64,000 bases of DNA, from contig JAFEMH010005389.1 of the NCBI GenBank assembly GCA_022495995.1, positions 62,001-126,000 of the forward strand, given 5' to 3'. The stretch's first letter is position 1; the number at the start of each line of letters is the position of its first letter. Positions 23,621 to 35,566 of this stretch are shown piece by piece. The notes beneath the pieces were generated by a model, which saw only the letters and a program-made list of their open reading frames with translations, was not told the origin of the DNA and ran no database searches. The DNA comes from Adenophora triphylla var. japonica. Its lineage: Eukaryota > Streptophyta > Magnoliopsida > Asterales > Campanulaceae. The position numbers and the translations under genes are program-made.

Positions 23621-24219
23621 CTTGTGCTACCTCTATCCGCGAATAGTGACGTATGCCCAAGTCATTACAACTTGTGCTACCTCTATCCGCGAATAGTGAC
23701 GTATGCCCAAGTCATTCCAACTTGTGCTACCTCTATCCGCGAATAGTGAAGTATGCCCAAGTCATTCCAACTTGTGCTACCTCTATCCGCGAATAGTGAC
23801 GTATGCCCAAGTCATTCCAACTTGTGCTACCTCTATCCGCGAATAGTGACGTATGCCCAAGTCATTCCAACTTGTGCTACCTCTATCCGCGAATAGTGAC
23901 GTATGCCCAAGTCATTCCAACTTGTGCTACCTCTATCCGCGAATAGTGACGTATGCCCAAGTCATTCCAACTTGTGCTACCTCTATCCGCGAATAGTGAC
24001 GTATGCCCAAGTCATTCCAACTTGTGCTACCTCTATCCGCGAATAGTGACGTATGCCCAAGTCATTCCAACTTGTGCTACCACTATCCGCGAATAGTGAC
24101 GTATGCCCAAGTCATTTCAACTTGTGCTACCTCTATCCGCGAATAGTGAAGTATGCCCAAGTCATTTCAACTTGTGCTACCTCTATCCGCGAATAGTGAC
24201 GTACGCTCAAGTTTCCCAA
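23621..24219 (+). repeat. Tandem array, 12 copies of a 50-bp unit
   Basis: The unit starts CTTGTGCTACCTCTATCCGC and continues with GAATAGTGACGTATGCCCAA, then GTCATTCCAA. Copies start every 50 bp from 23,621 to 24,171; the last is degenerate, and a further decayed copy may follow. Central copies are identical or differ by one base; edge copies differ more. Each contains a near-palindrome, CTATCCGCGAATAG. Its position between the antisense genes and the 3' LTR matches the hypervariable 3' untranslated region of Ogre-type elements, known to breed satellite repeats. Confidence 0.97.
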
Positions 24220-24339
24220 CTTAAGTTACCTCTATCTCCGTCATAAAGAGATAGTGCCATAAGCTCTAGCTTCGTCGGTGACGGCCTCCGAGATTGTCAA
24301 AATCTCAAGGATCCTAGACATCGTTCCTAACTATCTAGT

Positions 24340-24700
24340 GATGCTTGAACTACGATCAAGGCTTGATTCCTCCGGATACGTAGGTAGCCTTTTATAAAAG
24401 GTCCAGCCATTCGACCACTTTGGTCACCCCCGTTTCTTTGTCACTCCTCGGTGATAAAGCGCCCCCTCATAAAAGTTCGGATATCCGACCACCCGGGTCA
24501 CTCCTAGCATATCCCCAGAGGATCAATTGCTTGACCTCCTAGGTCATTTTCTCTTCTTTTTCCCGAAGAGACCAGTTTCTCTTCTTCCTTCCCCAGCGGA
24601 TCCTAATCCCGAACTACGGCCTGGCTTGATTCCTCCGGGATACGTAGGTAGCCTTCCAAAAGGTTCAGCCACTCGACCGCCTTGGTCACCCAATCCGTCT
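24340..24700 (+). repeat. Diverged direct duplication before the 3' LTR
   Basis: A block of about 70 bp beginning GCTTGATTCCTCCGG and including TACGTAGGTAGCCTT, a CAGCCA-TCGACC phrase and TTGGTCACCC occurs at about 24,360 and again at about 24,626. It is imperfect. It lies between the 50-bp array and the purine tract and has no coding potential. Confidence 0.75.
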
Positions 24701-24762
24701 CGGCATTCGCCAGATCGGATCCTTTTCTATCGACAACCCCACTCGCCTTGCAAGTGACGTTG

Positions 24763-24774
24763 CCGAGGGGCTTC
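24763..24774 (+). other. Likely polypurine tract
   Basis: A short G-rich run (GAGGGG at 24,765-24,770) ends four bases before the 3' LTR. It would prime plus-strand synthesis. It is short and interrupted by pyrimidines. Confidence 0.4.
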
Positions 24775-26394
24775 TGTAAGTACCCAAATCTGGCTCATGC
24801 CTTCCGGTTAAATTTCCCGACATTTCGGTAAGTTTCCCGGTAATTCCCCGGACCTTCCTAGTGTTCCGGAAATGTCCTAGAGCAGTCCCAAATTAAAATT
24901 AGGGCTGTATGGAGCCTTCCTAATTAAGAAAACACGTTTTTCTTAATTAGGGAGAAGGTTCTAGAATAATGCCACCTTGCATGGTTCTAGAATGCTGAGT
25001 CACAATGGATAAGACCGCACGGCCTCATTTGCAAAGGGCCTGCAGCCGCACGGCTTCATTAGCCTTATCCAGACTGCCTATAAATAGAGCCCTCCTCTAC
25101 CCATTTCAACAACAACAACACAAACAATCAACAACAAAAACACACACACTCCATAGCAATCAAGACGTGAAGAAAACCCTTGAAGGCTCAAGAAGGCGAA
25201 GAAGAAGCTCAAGAAGCCATCTCCCTCCTCCTTGAAGACCCAAGAAGAACCTCTCCTCCTAGCTCCGTCCGAAGAAGCGAAGGAAACGATTGGTAACCTC
25301 GCACGCCCTAACCTTGCATTTTAATTGATATACTTGCTCATTGCATTCATATATCTTGCTTGGGACTTGGCATTTATTCATAAAGATCACATCTTTATCA
25401 CCCCCTTCCCCTTTGCATGCATTAAGACCTCATTTGTCATAAAAATGTAGTCTTTTTCATAAAGGTGCATCCTTTGCACCTAAAACCCCCTATTTTCAAA
25501 TAAAAAAAATCATCTTTATACATCCTTTATACATAAAGATCCAATCTTTCCAATAAAAATGCATCCTTTGCATTCAAAAAAAACCTTTTCTAATGCATCA
25601 TTTGCATAAAAATCCTATCTTTATGCATCATTTGCAATAAAGATCCTTTCTTTAAATCAAAAAGCATCATTTGCTAAAACCAAAATGTCATCTTTTCATT
25701 AAAGAGTCATTTTTCATGCATTCCCCCCTTTTCCCCTAACCTTGGAACGGATCGGTGTAAAAGTTCTCATCTTTGCATCGTTCCTTCCATTAAAGGTTCA
25801 TGATTTCTTTAGGAAAAGGATAACCTTGAACCCTATATCTCCAATTATCGCTTAAGAATGAGTATGAAGCCTCTATACGAGCTCGACCGTCTTAAAGCGT
25901 AGGATTGATGGGCTAAGGACATTCCTTCCTAAAGAACCTCATCTTTGACCAAAAGAGAGTCATTCTCTCGATCACGCAAGTCCCGAGGGTCCCGAGGTTT
26001 AAAATGCGATGATCATAAGTCATAAGATGAGGACGGGATCATAATCCCAAATACATAAATTCCAAGAAATTCCGAGCGACAACCAACAAATGGTTTGTAC
26101 GTCCGGAAGATAACTTGGGACATTCCCCCTTTTACTCTCAAAACACATGCACACAAAGAAAGCACGCAAGCAAACACGATTAATGAAATCTCGGGAGACT
26201 TGCTCCGGCAAGGAACTTTGGGTGAACGCCAAACGTTCTTCCCAAGGGGTAACTTAACCTCCGAACCCATAAAACTTTTTTTTCAAAGTTTTGAGGTAAT
26301 CAAAATGGCGTGGCGACTCCGTTTTTCAAATAACTCGGATGTCTTCAAACTCGCGTGAATTCCAATAATCCAAAAATTTGGGCACACATTCACA
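24775..26394 (+). repeat. 3' LTR of the Tat/Ogre element
   Basis: 1620 bp copy of the 5' LTR. The palindrome pair is at 25,015-25,022 and 25,046-25,053 (both CCGCACGG, spacing 31) and the TATA box (TATAAATAG) at 25,079. This copy keeps the second palindrome complete, whereas the 5' LTR has lost its first C. It ends CATTCACA, followed by the target duplication GTAAG. Confidence 0.96.
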
Positions 26395-26399
26395 GTAAG

Positions 26400-26500
26400 C
26401 CAAAGCGAGAATGGCGTCCTAGAAAGAAAGGTACATCAATAGGACGAATTTATCATGTCCCCATGAATTCAGGTGATATCTACTATCTGACGTCGATGCG
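26400..26500 (+). pseudogene. Helitron protein fragment after the gypsy insertion
   Basis: Directly after the target duplication the Helitron frame resumes: KPKREWRPRKKGTSIGRIYH, then VPMNSGDIYYL, matching the segment that precedes 'YYLRLLLN' in plant Helitron proteins. Homology stops at about 26,486, inside a sequence that reappears at 33,331. Confidence 0.75.
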
Positions 26501-27040
26501 ATCTACTATTGTTATATTATTGTTTTTTCTCAACTCTCTTTTATTTTATAGACACTCATAACAATGTGTATAATCATGCATCCGAATTCTAAAAAAAAAA
26601 TAACTTTAAATTTTTGGAAGAAAAAAAAAAGCTTCTTGAAAAAGAGACTCTATCTTTGAACAAGAGAAGAATTTGGAGGCCTAAAACCCCAGTCATATAA
26701 GTGGTGTATCAAAATACATGAAATCCTGAATCAATCCCACATTAGTTAACCCCTCACAAACGTTAAGTGTTTGAAAAAAATGTCTTAAATAACTCAACTG
26801 TATTACTCCACCCGTTTCAAAATAAATGTTTATTGTATTCTTTTCTTTATAATTAAAAGTGTCACTTGGAACAGAAGGAGTATGCTACTTTGTTTTCTTT
26901 ACAAATTCTGCATTAAACTTTTGGGATTTTGGGTCAATTGAAGTTTGTATACGAGTAAAGATGAAGAAAATAATGATACTTTTGTCATTTGCATAGAACT
27001 ACATGATATTACTAGAAAATTCAAATTCCAATCGCTGTGT
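26501..27040. other. Unassigned spacer with one degraded MITE
   Basis: AT-rich DNA without a credible gene. A possible Stowaway relic at about 26,806-26,880 starts CTCCACCCGTTTCAAAATAA and ends GGAACAGAAGGAG. Otherwise nothing recognised. Confidence 0.5.
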
Positions 27041-27660
27041 TGAAGTGTTGTGCAGTCAGCAAAGCATGCCTTGACCAAAACTGCAATAACTCCGTGCCCA
27101 TACACATATTTTTTCGAACAAAATTTTTTGTTAGAAAATAGACTCACAGATATTTCCAACCATGTACTCCACCCCTTCTAGATCCTTTCGAGTCGATACA
27201 GTTTATTCAGCCAAGTTGACTCAAATTCCAGCACTGCATATTTTGAAGTGTTGTGCAGTCAGCAAAGCGCGCCTTGACCAAAACTGCAATAACTCCGTGC
27301 CCAAACACTATTTTTACGAACCAATTTTTTTGTTAGAAAATAGACTCACAGATCTTTCCAACCATGTACTCCACCCCTTCTAGATCCTTTCGGGTCGATA
27401 CAGTTTATTCAGCAAAGTTCACTTAAATTCCATCACTGCATATTTTGAAATTTGAAGTGTTATGCAGTCAGCAAAGTGCGCCTTGACCAAAACTGCAATA
27501 ACTCCGTGCCCAAACACTATTTTTGCGAATCGTTTTTTTTTTTTGTAAGAAAATAGACTCACAGATCTTTCCAACCATTTAATCCACCCCTTCTAGATCC
27601 TTTCAAGTCGATATAGTTTATTCAGTCAAGTTGACTCAAATTCCAGCACTGCATATTATG
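27041..27660 (+). repeat. Three tandem copies of a 203-209 bp repeat
   Basis: Copies start with TGAAGTG at 27,041, 27,244 and 27,453. Each includes GCAGTCAGCAAAG, CTTGACCAAAACTGCAATAA, GAAAATAGACTCACAGAT, and TTTATTCAG. The poly-T run in the middle varies (about 7 to 11). No coding frame is shared. The first copy starts next to a degenerate junction. Confidence 0.93.
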
Positions 27661-28100
27661 GAATCAGCTTCTGTGATCAAATTTTCTTGATCTTCTTGCA
27701 ACATAATATATTGGGCATAAGATGTAAATTTACCATGCCATACTCCGGTATCACCAAGTTTCTAACTTCAAATCCATGACATAATCAACAGTTTTCCTTC
27801 TGTAAATGCATCTTATTATGAAAGGTTCCATGCTTAGACGCCAAAGTGACTTCGATATGAGTTTTTAAATAACACTATCGAAATCATTTACTTCTATCAA
27901 GGAAATCGCAAATTTACTTATATTTTTCAATTATCAAACAAAAATAACATTTTTAATTGCCAATAAATCTAGCAAACTTGGATATTTGTCCCAATGAATG
28001 CGTTCATGATACTTGATATTTTTGTATTGACCACAATGTATATAGCATAATGTTTATACTTGAGATTGTGTACGTTAAACTCTCATTATCTCCTTCCTCC
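27661..28100. other. Non-coding spacer, nothing recognised
   Basis: AT-rich sequence between the 205-bp repeats and the solo LTR. No open frame, repeat or terminal structure could be assigned. Confidence 0.5.
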
Positions 28101-28431
28101 TGTGATGTACCCGATTTTTTGAAAATCAACGGAGTCGCCACGCCGTTTTTAGTTTAAGGGCCAAAACTTTGAAAAATGCCCGAAAAATGAGAGAAGTGAG
28201 TTCGGAGGTCACTTTACACTCCGGGAAGAACGATTAGCACGTTCACCCGAAATGCCTCGTAAAACGAGTCTTCCAAACTTGAAACCATTTGTGTGTGTGT
28301 GTGTGTGTTTTGCAAAAGGGATTTTCTGGAAATAAAAGTTTTGACTGGACTGGACTGAAATTAATCAAAACAGTGTGCTTCTGTGAGTGAAAAGGGACTG
28401 AAAACAAAAATATTTGTCCATGACATTCATG

Positions 28432-28472
28432 TCCGCGCGGATCAGGACGAGACTCATTCTTGTCCGCGCGGA
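28432..28472. promoter_or_regulatory. Second palindrome pair of the solo LTR (TCCGCGCGGA x2)
   Basis: Perfect 10-bp palindromes TCCGCGCGGA at 28,432 and 28,463, 31 bp apart, in the downstream part of the LTR. They repeat the promoter-proximal pair at 29,493/29,524. Function unknown. Confidence 0.8.
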
Positions 28473-29460
28473 TAGGACAGTAAGATTCTTTTTTTGCAGC
28501 TTTTCAGTCTGATTCTGTAATTTCCAGAATGTTAACTGGAGTTACAGAACCAGAACTAAAGTTTGCAACAGAAAGTGTTATTTAAAAACATTTTTGGATT
28601 TTGCATCCATGCTTGTCCCCACCTTCCTTAGGCTTTGATTAGTGATCACTAAACATGATTAGTGGCGATCTACTATATCAAGCCATCATTAGGGTACATT
28701 AGGACTTCAAAGCATTTCATTTGCTTGGGATGGGGGGATTTGACATAAAATAAAGATTAATGCATGAAAATAGAATTTAGGTTAAGGGTGTATCAACTTT
28801 AGAGTGGATTTCTAAGGTGGTCATTAAGATGACCATCTTTGAGATCTTTGAACTCAATGTATCAACTTCACCCTTTTTGTAACCTAGGAACATTAGTGAT
28901 CTTCATCCATGGAAATTATTCCAAGGTGGAGATCTTAGGCTAGGGAAGGACATTTACAAGGAAGTAAACAAATTTAGACCATTTAGTGTGATCATCCATG
29001 GAGATTAACTCCAAGGTGATCACATTTTAGGTCAAGAAACCAAGCAACAATCAAGAACTAATTAATGTAAAAGGGACAAAAGGGAATAACATAATAAAAG
29101 AATTTGGATCCTTGTAGAGAATCATCCATGGAGATGAACTCCATGGAGATCCTCTTGGATCTAGGACAAGAAAGAGAAAACAAGTAAATAAACAAGTTAC
29201 ATCATTTTAAATATGAGATGTATGCATGGATAAAGGAGATTAAGGTAAGGAGAAGGAGGGTTTACCAATTGTTGTACCCTATCTTCCTTGAATTTGTGTT
29301 TAGGGTTTGAATATGATCAAGATTTGTGTTTGAATTTTGTGTTTGGATTTGGTGTTTAGGCTTGGTGTTTGAATGGGTGTTAGGCTGTTTTCTGGAATTT
29401 TCCCGTCAATATAACAGTAGGGTTCGAAAAAGGATCCTTTAAACTGAGAGAGAATGATTT

Positions 29461-29533
29461 TATTTATAGGCTGAATTTAGGGTTCGCTTTTGTCCGCGCG
29501 GACGAGACTGAGTCTCATTCCTGTCCGCGCGGA
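29461..29533 (-). promoter_or_regulatory. Solo-LTR promoter: palindrome pair plus TATA box
   Basis: TCCGCGCGGA at 29,524-29,533 and 29,493-29,502 (31 bp apart). On the - strand CCTATAAATAAA follows, its TATA starting 24 bp below the pair. This is the same layout as in the Tat/Ogre LTR, with a different palindrome sequence. Confidence 0.75.
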
Positions 29534-29763
29534 TGGGGATGTTGGCGTGCCTGATTTTGCAGAAAGCAGTTTTGGCTGCTTGCATTTAATGAAAAGTTGG
29601 TCAATTTCTTGGAAATGACTCTTCCCAGCGAGATCCAACCTATTTTTGTTGTTCCTTTAAGGTCCTTCCTTGTTTGAATTATCTTAGGAAGTGACCAAAA
29701 TGCCCTTAAATGTTTATTTGACGTGAAAAACGTTAAATTGGGCCGAAAAAACATTGGCGGTTC

Positions 29764-32700
29764 TGTGAGGACCCCGACCCGGAACCTACACGTGTCCCGA
29801 GCTGGAGCGTCCTCAAACTAACCCAAATTTCGTCAACTTTTAAAACCTTTAATTATCATTCAAAAATAAATACCATTGTTGTAATCATTTCAAAATAAAT
29901 CTACACCTTTTCACAACGGAGAAATAATTGACTAACTTAGAAAGTAAGAAACGGTTTTAATTACAAAAGGGCCTCGGTTATAACATAAAGTAAAGATTTA
30001 TAAATACAATTCCACAAATGAATTATACCAACGTACTCTTTCTATACCAACCTAATCATACCCCGACAATTCCCACAATATAACTTCCAAACTCCTCACC
30101 GCCCTTACTTGGCTGGTCCACCTGTCTCGGAATCTAAAACAGTAAAGGGAGAGGGGTGAGAATAAATCTCAATGAGCTATTATGAATGCAGCAAGATGCC
30201 AAACAAAGTGCAACACATAGCATGGTAGTTGTTGTGGGCATTTTTTGACATGACGACATCTTCAGTTGATCCTGCATAACGAGATGTCATTACACTGTAA
30301 GTATTGTTTTAAATATTTACTTGTCCAATATTTCCTAATATTATTATTCTTATTTTTCAGTAATTAAGAGAGGAATGCGGAAACAACCTTCAAGCACGTT
30401 CAACAGACCTTCAAACGGCTAGGGCGACTTGGTCTCACGGAGGTTGAAAAGATAAACCACAATGCCGAGATTGTAGGAACCATATTTGACTCTTTCTTAG
30501 TTACTTGTATTTAAGGGGAAATGGAGACGGAAAATGACACTCATGCTCATACGCACACACTTTACACACAAACTCTTGTAATCCTCTCCATTATCTTCCG
30601 AAGTTGTAATTGTGATCATTATAGTGGAACCTTTAAGGTTGGAGACCTAACTCCCGGGGTTTTTTCCAAAGAGGTTATCACCTCCAAGGTTTTCCTCGTT
30701 AACAAATCGCGTTGTCATTGTCTCGATTTTCATTTTCTTGTTCCATATAATCGAATTCCATAGTTCCCTCCTTATTATTCAATCCACACACTAAACATAG
30801 TTAAGATTCTACTCTATTGTTTTTTCTACCAAAACAGTAGTATAACACATTATGAAAGCGGTAAACACATTACGTTACCTCATTTTACCTTTTCCCGTCT
30901 GAACAATAAGTCGTACAACGTGGGAGTAAAACTCCACTCTTTGGTGAATTGCCTCCAGCACATTCACCTCTTATAGGACTCATACCCCAGAGATCCATAT
31001 AAGAAAAGATACCTATAATAGAGTATCCAAAAATAATATATTCCCCCGTACACCAATCGCAAAGCAGTCTCGTAAAGGCTTCTTCATGCTCAATACAAGC
31101 AAGCACAGCCCCACTCATGGCCACAGAGGGGAGGGTCACCCAGTATGATGAACCTTCAATCACTTATAGAACAAATCAATAATTGATTGACTTCCATCAT
31201 ACCCACCCGAACATAAACACATTCAAGCACATAATAGATACTTGAATTATAATCCACAAAAAGGGATAATCATATAACAACATGATAATGTATACTCATG
31301 CAAATCAATACCATAGTGCAACAACCATTTAATACACTATGCATAGTATCATCAATAAATATGAATGATAACAATTAAATCCACAATTGGGATAACCATA
31401 CAACCACATAGTAAACATATCCATACTTGGAATAACAATGCAATAACTTGCCAAATAATCCACACCGGAATACCATAAAATCAACATGCCATATAATCCA
31501 CCATTGGGATATAACACCACTATATAACACATAATCCACACTTTGGGATGCCACATAACACTTGCCAATTAGTCCATACTTAGGATGTTAAGGTAACCAT
31601 ATAATCAATAATTCCACAACTTGGAATAACCATGCCACAAAGTGATACATACCCATTACCAATTAGTTCAATAGTGAAACCTATGGCTTCTACACCATTG
31701 CAACTATTCACCGAGGATAAAGAGTAAGTGAGGCTACTATATATCATAAACCATTCTTACATAGTTATTATACCACCTCGAACAACCTTAATAAAAGTTC
31801 AAGATCTATTTCCCAAGTTGGAACTATTTTGATGAAGTTACAAATCAAACCTATCAACCATTTTCGGGACAATATTTAAACTACTTCCACAATTCCATTT
31901 TGATCACTTAAGATGTCATTGTGTAGCCAAAGTATTCTACTTTAATCTAGGTTAAAGAGATTTCATTTTGGTTCTAGTTCGATTAGGTTTAAACAGCTCC
32001 AAAGTTGACCCAATGTCACCAGGCCAGGGCACGACTCGTGCCCCAGGGCACGACTCGTGCCCCTTTGGCCTTCCTCAGATTCATGCGTCCCCACTAGGCA
32101 CGACTTCCCTTTAATCCATGTCACGACTCGTCCCCATCCAAGGCACGACTCGTGCCGCGAGGCACGACTCGTGCCACTGAACCCATTCGATGACGTAATA
32201 AAATCCTTTAGTAACCTTAATCAAAATTTCCCCAAACTGATTTTCCCTTGCTTGTGAACTTAGAAGGACTTCCTAACTTCATACCCATTACCCTACTTCA
32301 TTTAAACCCCAAGATAACCTAAACCCAAATCAATTACCACTTGATTTCCAACCCATTTTACTTCCATTTTTCATGATTAACCATCTTCATCAAACTCAAC
32401 ACATTTTCTTGCACTCTTAATCATTTCTTATGAACAACAACAATATTCCATAACATTAACTAATTCCTCAACTCCAAGAAGGTTTTCAAAGCCTCAAACA
32501 ACCATTATAATAACAATCACAACATCAAATCTTTTATGAGCATACAAAGAAAGGAAGTCATAATAACTCACCTAGAATTTATGAAGTGGATCAAAGATCT
32601 TCTTAGCTCCATGTGTTCCTCTCGACTCCACGAATCCAAAAGTACACCCGGATCTTCAAATGGATAAGAATTGGATTTATTATGAATTTATGAGGGTTGA

Positions 32701-33121
32701 GGCTTCCATGGATCTTTTAGAGAAGGAAGAAGAAGAAGATGAAGATGAAAATGATGAGGGAAGGAGGAGTAGGGGAAAGTGTGGAAGAGATATGGGGAAG
32801 GGTATGGCCTTCTTTGACAAATGGGAGGGAGGGGAATAATTTAGGGAATATGGCCCCTCCCTAACCTCCTCTCTTACTTTCTTATTTCTTTTTCTATTTC
32901 TATTCTTTACTTTTCTCCTACACAAATTATCTACCCACATTTTATTTATTTTATCCATTTCCAATATTATAATTCTCCCCAGAATATTATTTTATTTTCC
33001 AAATCATTTCATTTTAAATTTTTAAGAAATCAAAGATATAATTTAAACACATAATATAAAAAATAATATTAAAGCACATTTTATGATACTAAAATAGGTG
33101 CCTAGGTTTAGGGTCATTACA
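29764..33121 (-). mobile_element. Nested solo-LTR-like gypsy-type element
   Basis: A 3358 bp insertion with TGTGAGGACC...CATTACA ends and an exact target duplication GGTTC (29,759-29,763 and 33,122-33,126), inside the solo LTR above. On the - strand it begins TGTAATGACCC, like the insertion in the copia gag. I find no protein domain and no internal repeat of the ends, so it is a long solo LTR or a non-coding (LARD-like) derivative. It holds a palindrome cluster at 32,028-32,175 and, at 32,695-32,760, a GAAGAAGA-rich segment on the + strand. Confidence 0.82.
32028..32175. promoter_or_regulatory. Cluster of GGCACGACTCGTGCC palindromes
   Basis: Perfect 15-bp dyads GGCACGACTCGTGCC at 32,028, 32,047, 32,142 and 32,161, with two degenerate copies at 32,097 and 32,120. 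Spacings are 19, 50, 23, 22 and 19 bp. They lie about 1 kb into the element in its own orientation. Transcription-factor binding is plausible but not shown. Confidence 0.85.
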
Positions 33122-33333
33122 GGTTCAGATTGGGACACTTACACCTCCCTCCTTCTTTGATTGACAATTTTGAAAGTTTAATTATTTTAACCTAACAATT
33201 TTGGAAATGGGACGATCTTTTTTTAACAATAAAAAATAGCAAGTACTCATCATATATTTTAGCTTTTTCGCCTTTTAATTTTTGAACACAATACTAATAC
33301 TCACATTACCTATATCATTACCTACACTAAGGT

Positions 33334-35566
33334 GATATCTACTATATGAGGTTGATGTTAAATCATATTGCTGGTGCTACATGTCATGATGATTTGAAAA
33401 CTGTAGACACCATTGTGCACCCTGATTACAAAGCAGCATGTTATGCTCTAGGATTGTTAGATGATGATAAAGAATATGTTGATGGAATCAAAGAAGCAAG
33501 TGAATGGGGGTCCCAGATTACTTAAGAAGACTATTAGCGATGCTACTACTGTCTAATAGTATGTCGAGGCCACAAGACGTATGAAATAAAACTTGGCAAC
33601 TTCTCTCAGATGATATCATCTACAAGCATCAAAAGAATTTTAACAATCCCGGTAAATCTTTTATAATGTTTGATTTAATAATTTTATGATTTATCTTATA
33701 GTTTATTCGATGGTTCATGTTTCATATATTATTATTTTTTTAGCTAAATTTTGGTTATCATTTTTATGAGCATTTACTTCTTAATTTGAATCTACTGCTT
33801 ATATACAGATCTAACACTCAGTGATGAGCAAGTTAAAAATTTTGTATTGGAAGAAATTGATAAGTTACTTGCAGCGAATTGTAGCGGTCTCCATAATTTT
33901 AAGGATATGCCTAAACCTATCAGTTCTGTCATTTGTGATGCGGAAAATGTGCTAATATTAGATGAAATGTCATATGATGTAGATGAGATGAAGGCTGAAT
34001 ACTTTAGATTATATGCATGTTTGACCGAAGAGCAAAAAATGGTTTATGATAAGATTATGACTGCAGTTGATAATGGCAATGGTGGTGTGTTCTTTTTGTA
34101 TGGGTATGGAGGTACGGGAAAGACTTCATATGAAAGACATTGTGCTCGGCCTTAAGAAGCAGGAAGGATATAGTTCTTCTGGTGGCTTCTAGCGGTATAG
34201 CTTCTTTGCTTCTTCCTAGGGGCAGAACTGCTCACTTTAGATTCGGTATACCCATCCAGGTACATGAAAGCTCAACTTGCAGCAAGATCAAGCCGGATTC
34301 TGAAGTGTGTGGTCTTCTAAAGAAAACAAAGCTAATAATTTGGGATGAGGCTCCAATGACCCACAAGCACTGCTTCGAGGCTCTTGATAGGAGCTTGAGG
34401 GACATTATGCGTACTTCTAACGGTCGATGCTCTGATAAGCCCTTCGGTGGATTATTTGTTATGTTAGGAGGGTGATTTCAGGCAAATATTGTCGGTTGTT
34501 CCTAAAGGAAGTCGACATGATATTGTGCATGCTACCATCAGTTCATCTAAACTTTAGAATTCATGTGAAGTCCTTAAATTGACAAAAAACATGAGGTTGC
34601 AGGTAATCTCATCTGCTATCAAAAATTATATATTTTATATTTCATTTATGTTTTATTTAAATGTTTTATAGTAACAATATTGTCTATACATAGGTCGGTT
34701 CATCTTCTTCAGATGTTTCAGAGATTAGGGATTTTGCTAAATGAATATTACAGGTCGGAGATGAAAATGTCGGTGAAGAAAATGACGAAGAAGCTGATAT
34801 TAAGATGCCGGATGACAATCTTATAAGAGATGCAGATGATCCTATTGCATCTATCGTTGAATATACATATCCTGACATATTAAAAAATATGTTTCTTGAT
34901 GGATTCTTTCAGAGTAGAGCTGTATTGGTACCAACGAATGAAATAGTAGATTGCATATATGATTATGTGATGTCATTGTTGCCCGGTGAAGAGGTGGAGC
35001 ATATGAGTTCAGATAGCATCAGTAAGGAGGATGGAGATATTACAGGACATGAGGATATTTTTTCAGCTGAGTTTCTAAATACGATTAAATGCTCGGGATT
35101 GCAAAATCACATCATCAAGCTTAAAGTTGGGTGTATGGTCATGCTGCTCATGAATATTGATCAAGCTTCATAATTATGCAATGGAACGAGAATGATTGTC
35201 ACAAATCTTGGAAAGCACGTAGTTGAAGCAAAAATATTGTCGGGTAAAAATGTTGGAATGGAGGTTTTTATTCCTAGATTGATCTTGAGCCCATCAGATT
35301 TGACAAAATTTCCCATGAAGTTTCAACAGGGACAATTCCCTTTGGTCGTTTGCTTTGCTATGACTATAAATAAGAGTCAGGGGCAATCACTTTCACACGT
35401 TGGGCTCTACCTTCCCCGACCTGTATTTAGCCACGGTCAGTTGTATGTGGCAATATCAAGAGTCACCAGTAAAAAAGGTCTCAAAATACCCATTTGTGAA
35501 AAAGATTGTCAGACGCATGATACCACAACTAATGTGGTGTATAAAGAATTTTTTCACAAATTGTGA
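33334..35566 (+). pseudogene. Helitron Pif1-like helicase
   Basis: Pieces in order: IYYMRLMLN and HPDYKAACYALGLLDDDKEY (33,340-33,480); LTEEQKMVYDKI and the Walker A GYGGTGKT (about 34,105); after a frameshift, LLVASSGIASLLL, GRTAHFRFGIP and Walker B LIIWDEAPM (34,340); then DILKNMFLDGFFQSRAVL, LKVGCMVMLLMN, and the C-terminal [27 protein letters not shown], stopping at 35,566. This is the RecD/Pif1-type helicase that unwinds DNA during rolling-circle transposition. Breaks at about 33,525, 34,125 and 34,475 and a stop at 35,171 inactivate it; the 33.66-33.81 kb and 34.6-34.75 kb gaps look like introns or insertions. Confidence 0.87.

Larger units (their letters stand above)
10270..26394 (+). 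mobile_element. Tat/Ogre-lineage Ty3/gypsy retrotransposon with antisense genes
   Basis: A complete insertion bounded by TG...CA and by the 5-bp duplication GTAAG (10,265-10,269 and 26,395-26,399), within Helitron coding sequence. Layout: 5' LTR, tRNA-Arg-type primer site, long leader with three hairpin repeats, gag remnant, pol (RT, RNase H, second RNase H, integrase), A-rich direct repeats, two antisense genes, 12 x 50 bp tandem array, purine tract, 3' LTR. The large size, tRNA-Arg primer site, duplicated RNase H, extra antisense reading frames and tandem repeats before the 3' LTR are the published hallmarks of the Tat/Ogre branch. All coding regions carry frameshifts and stops. Confidence 0.93.
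28101..33143 (-). mobile_element. Solo LTR of a Tat/Ogre-type element, split by a nested insertion
   Basis: On the - strand this LTR starts TGTAAGTGTCCCAATCTG at 33,143, similar to the start of the complete Tat/Ogre LTR (TGTAAGTACCCAAATCTG), and ends GGGTACATCACA at 28,101. A GGAGTCGCCACGCC block (28,131) matches the reverse complement of the U5 end of that LTR. The target duplication CCTCC is exact (28,096-28,100 and 33,144-33,148). Without the nested element (29,764-33,121) it is 1680 bp, close to the 1620 bp relative. No internal region or primer site is present, so recombination between two LTRs produced it. Confidence 0.88.

Noticed and set aside
23621..24219. Regular repeats resembling a CRISPR array
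   Set aside because: Units are head-to-tail with no unique spacers, inside a plant retrotransposon.
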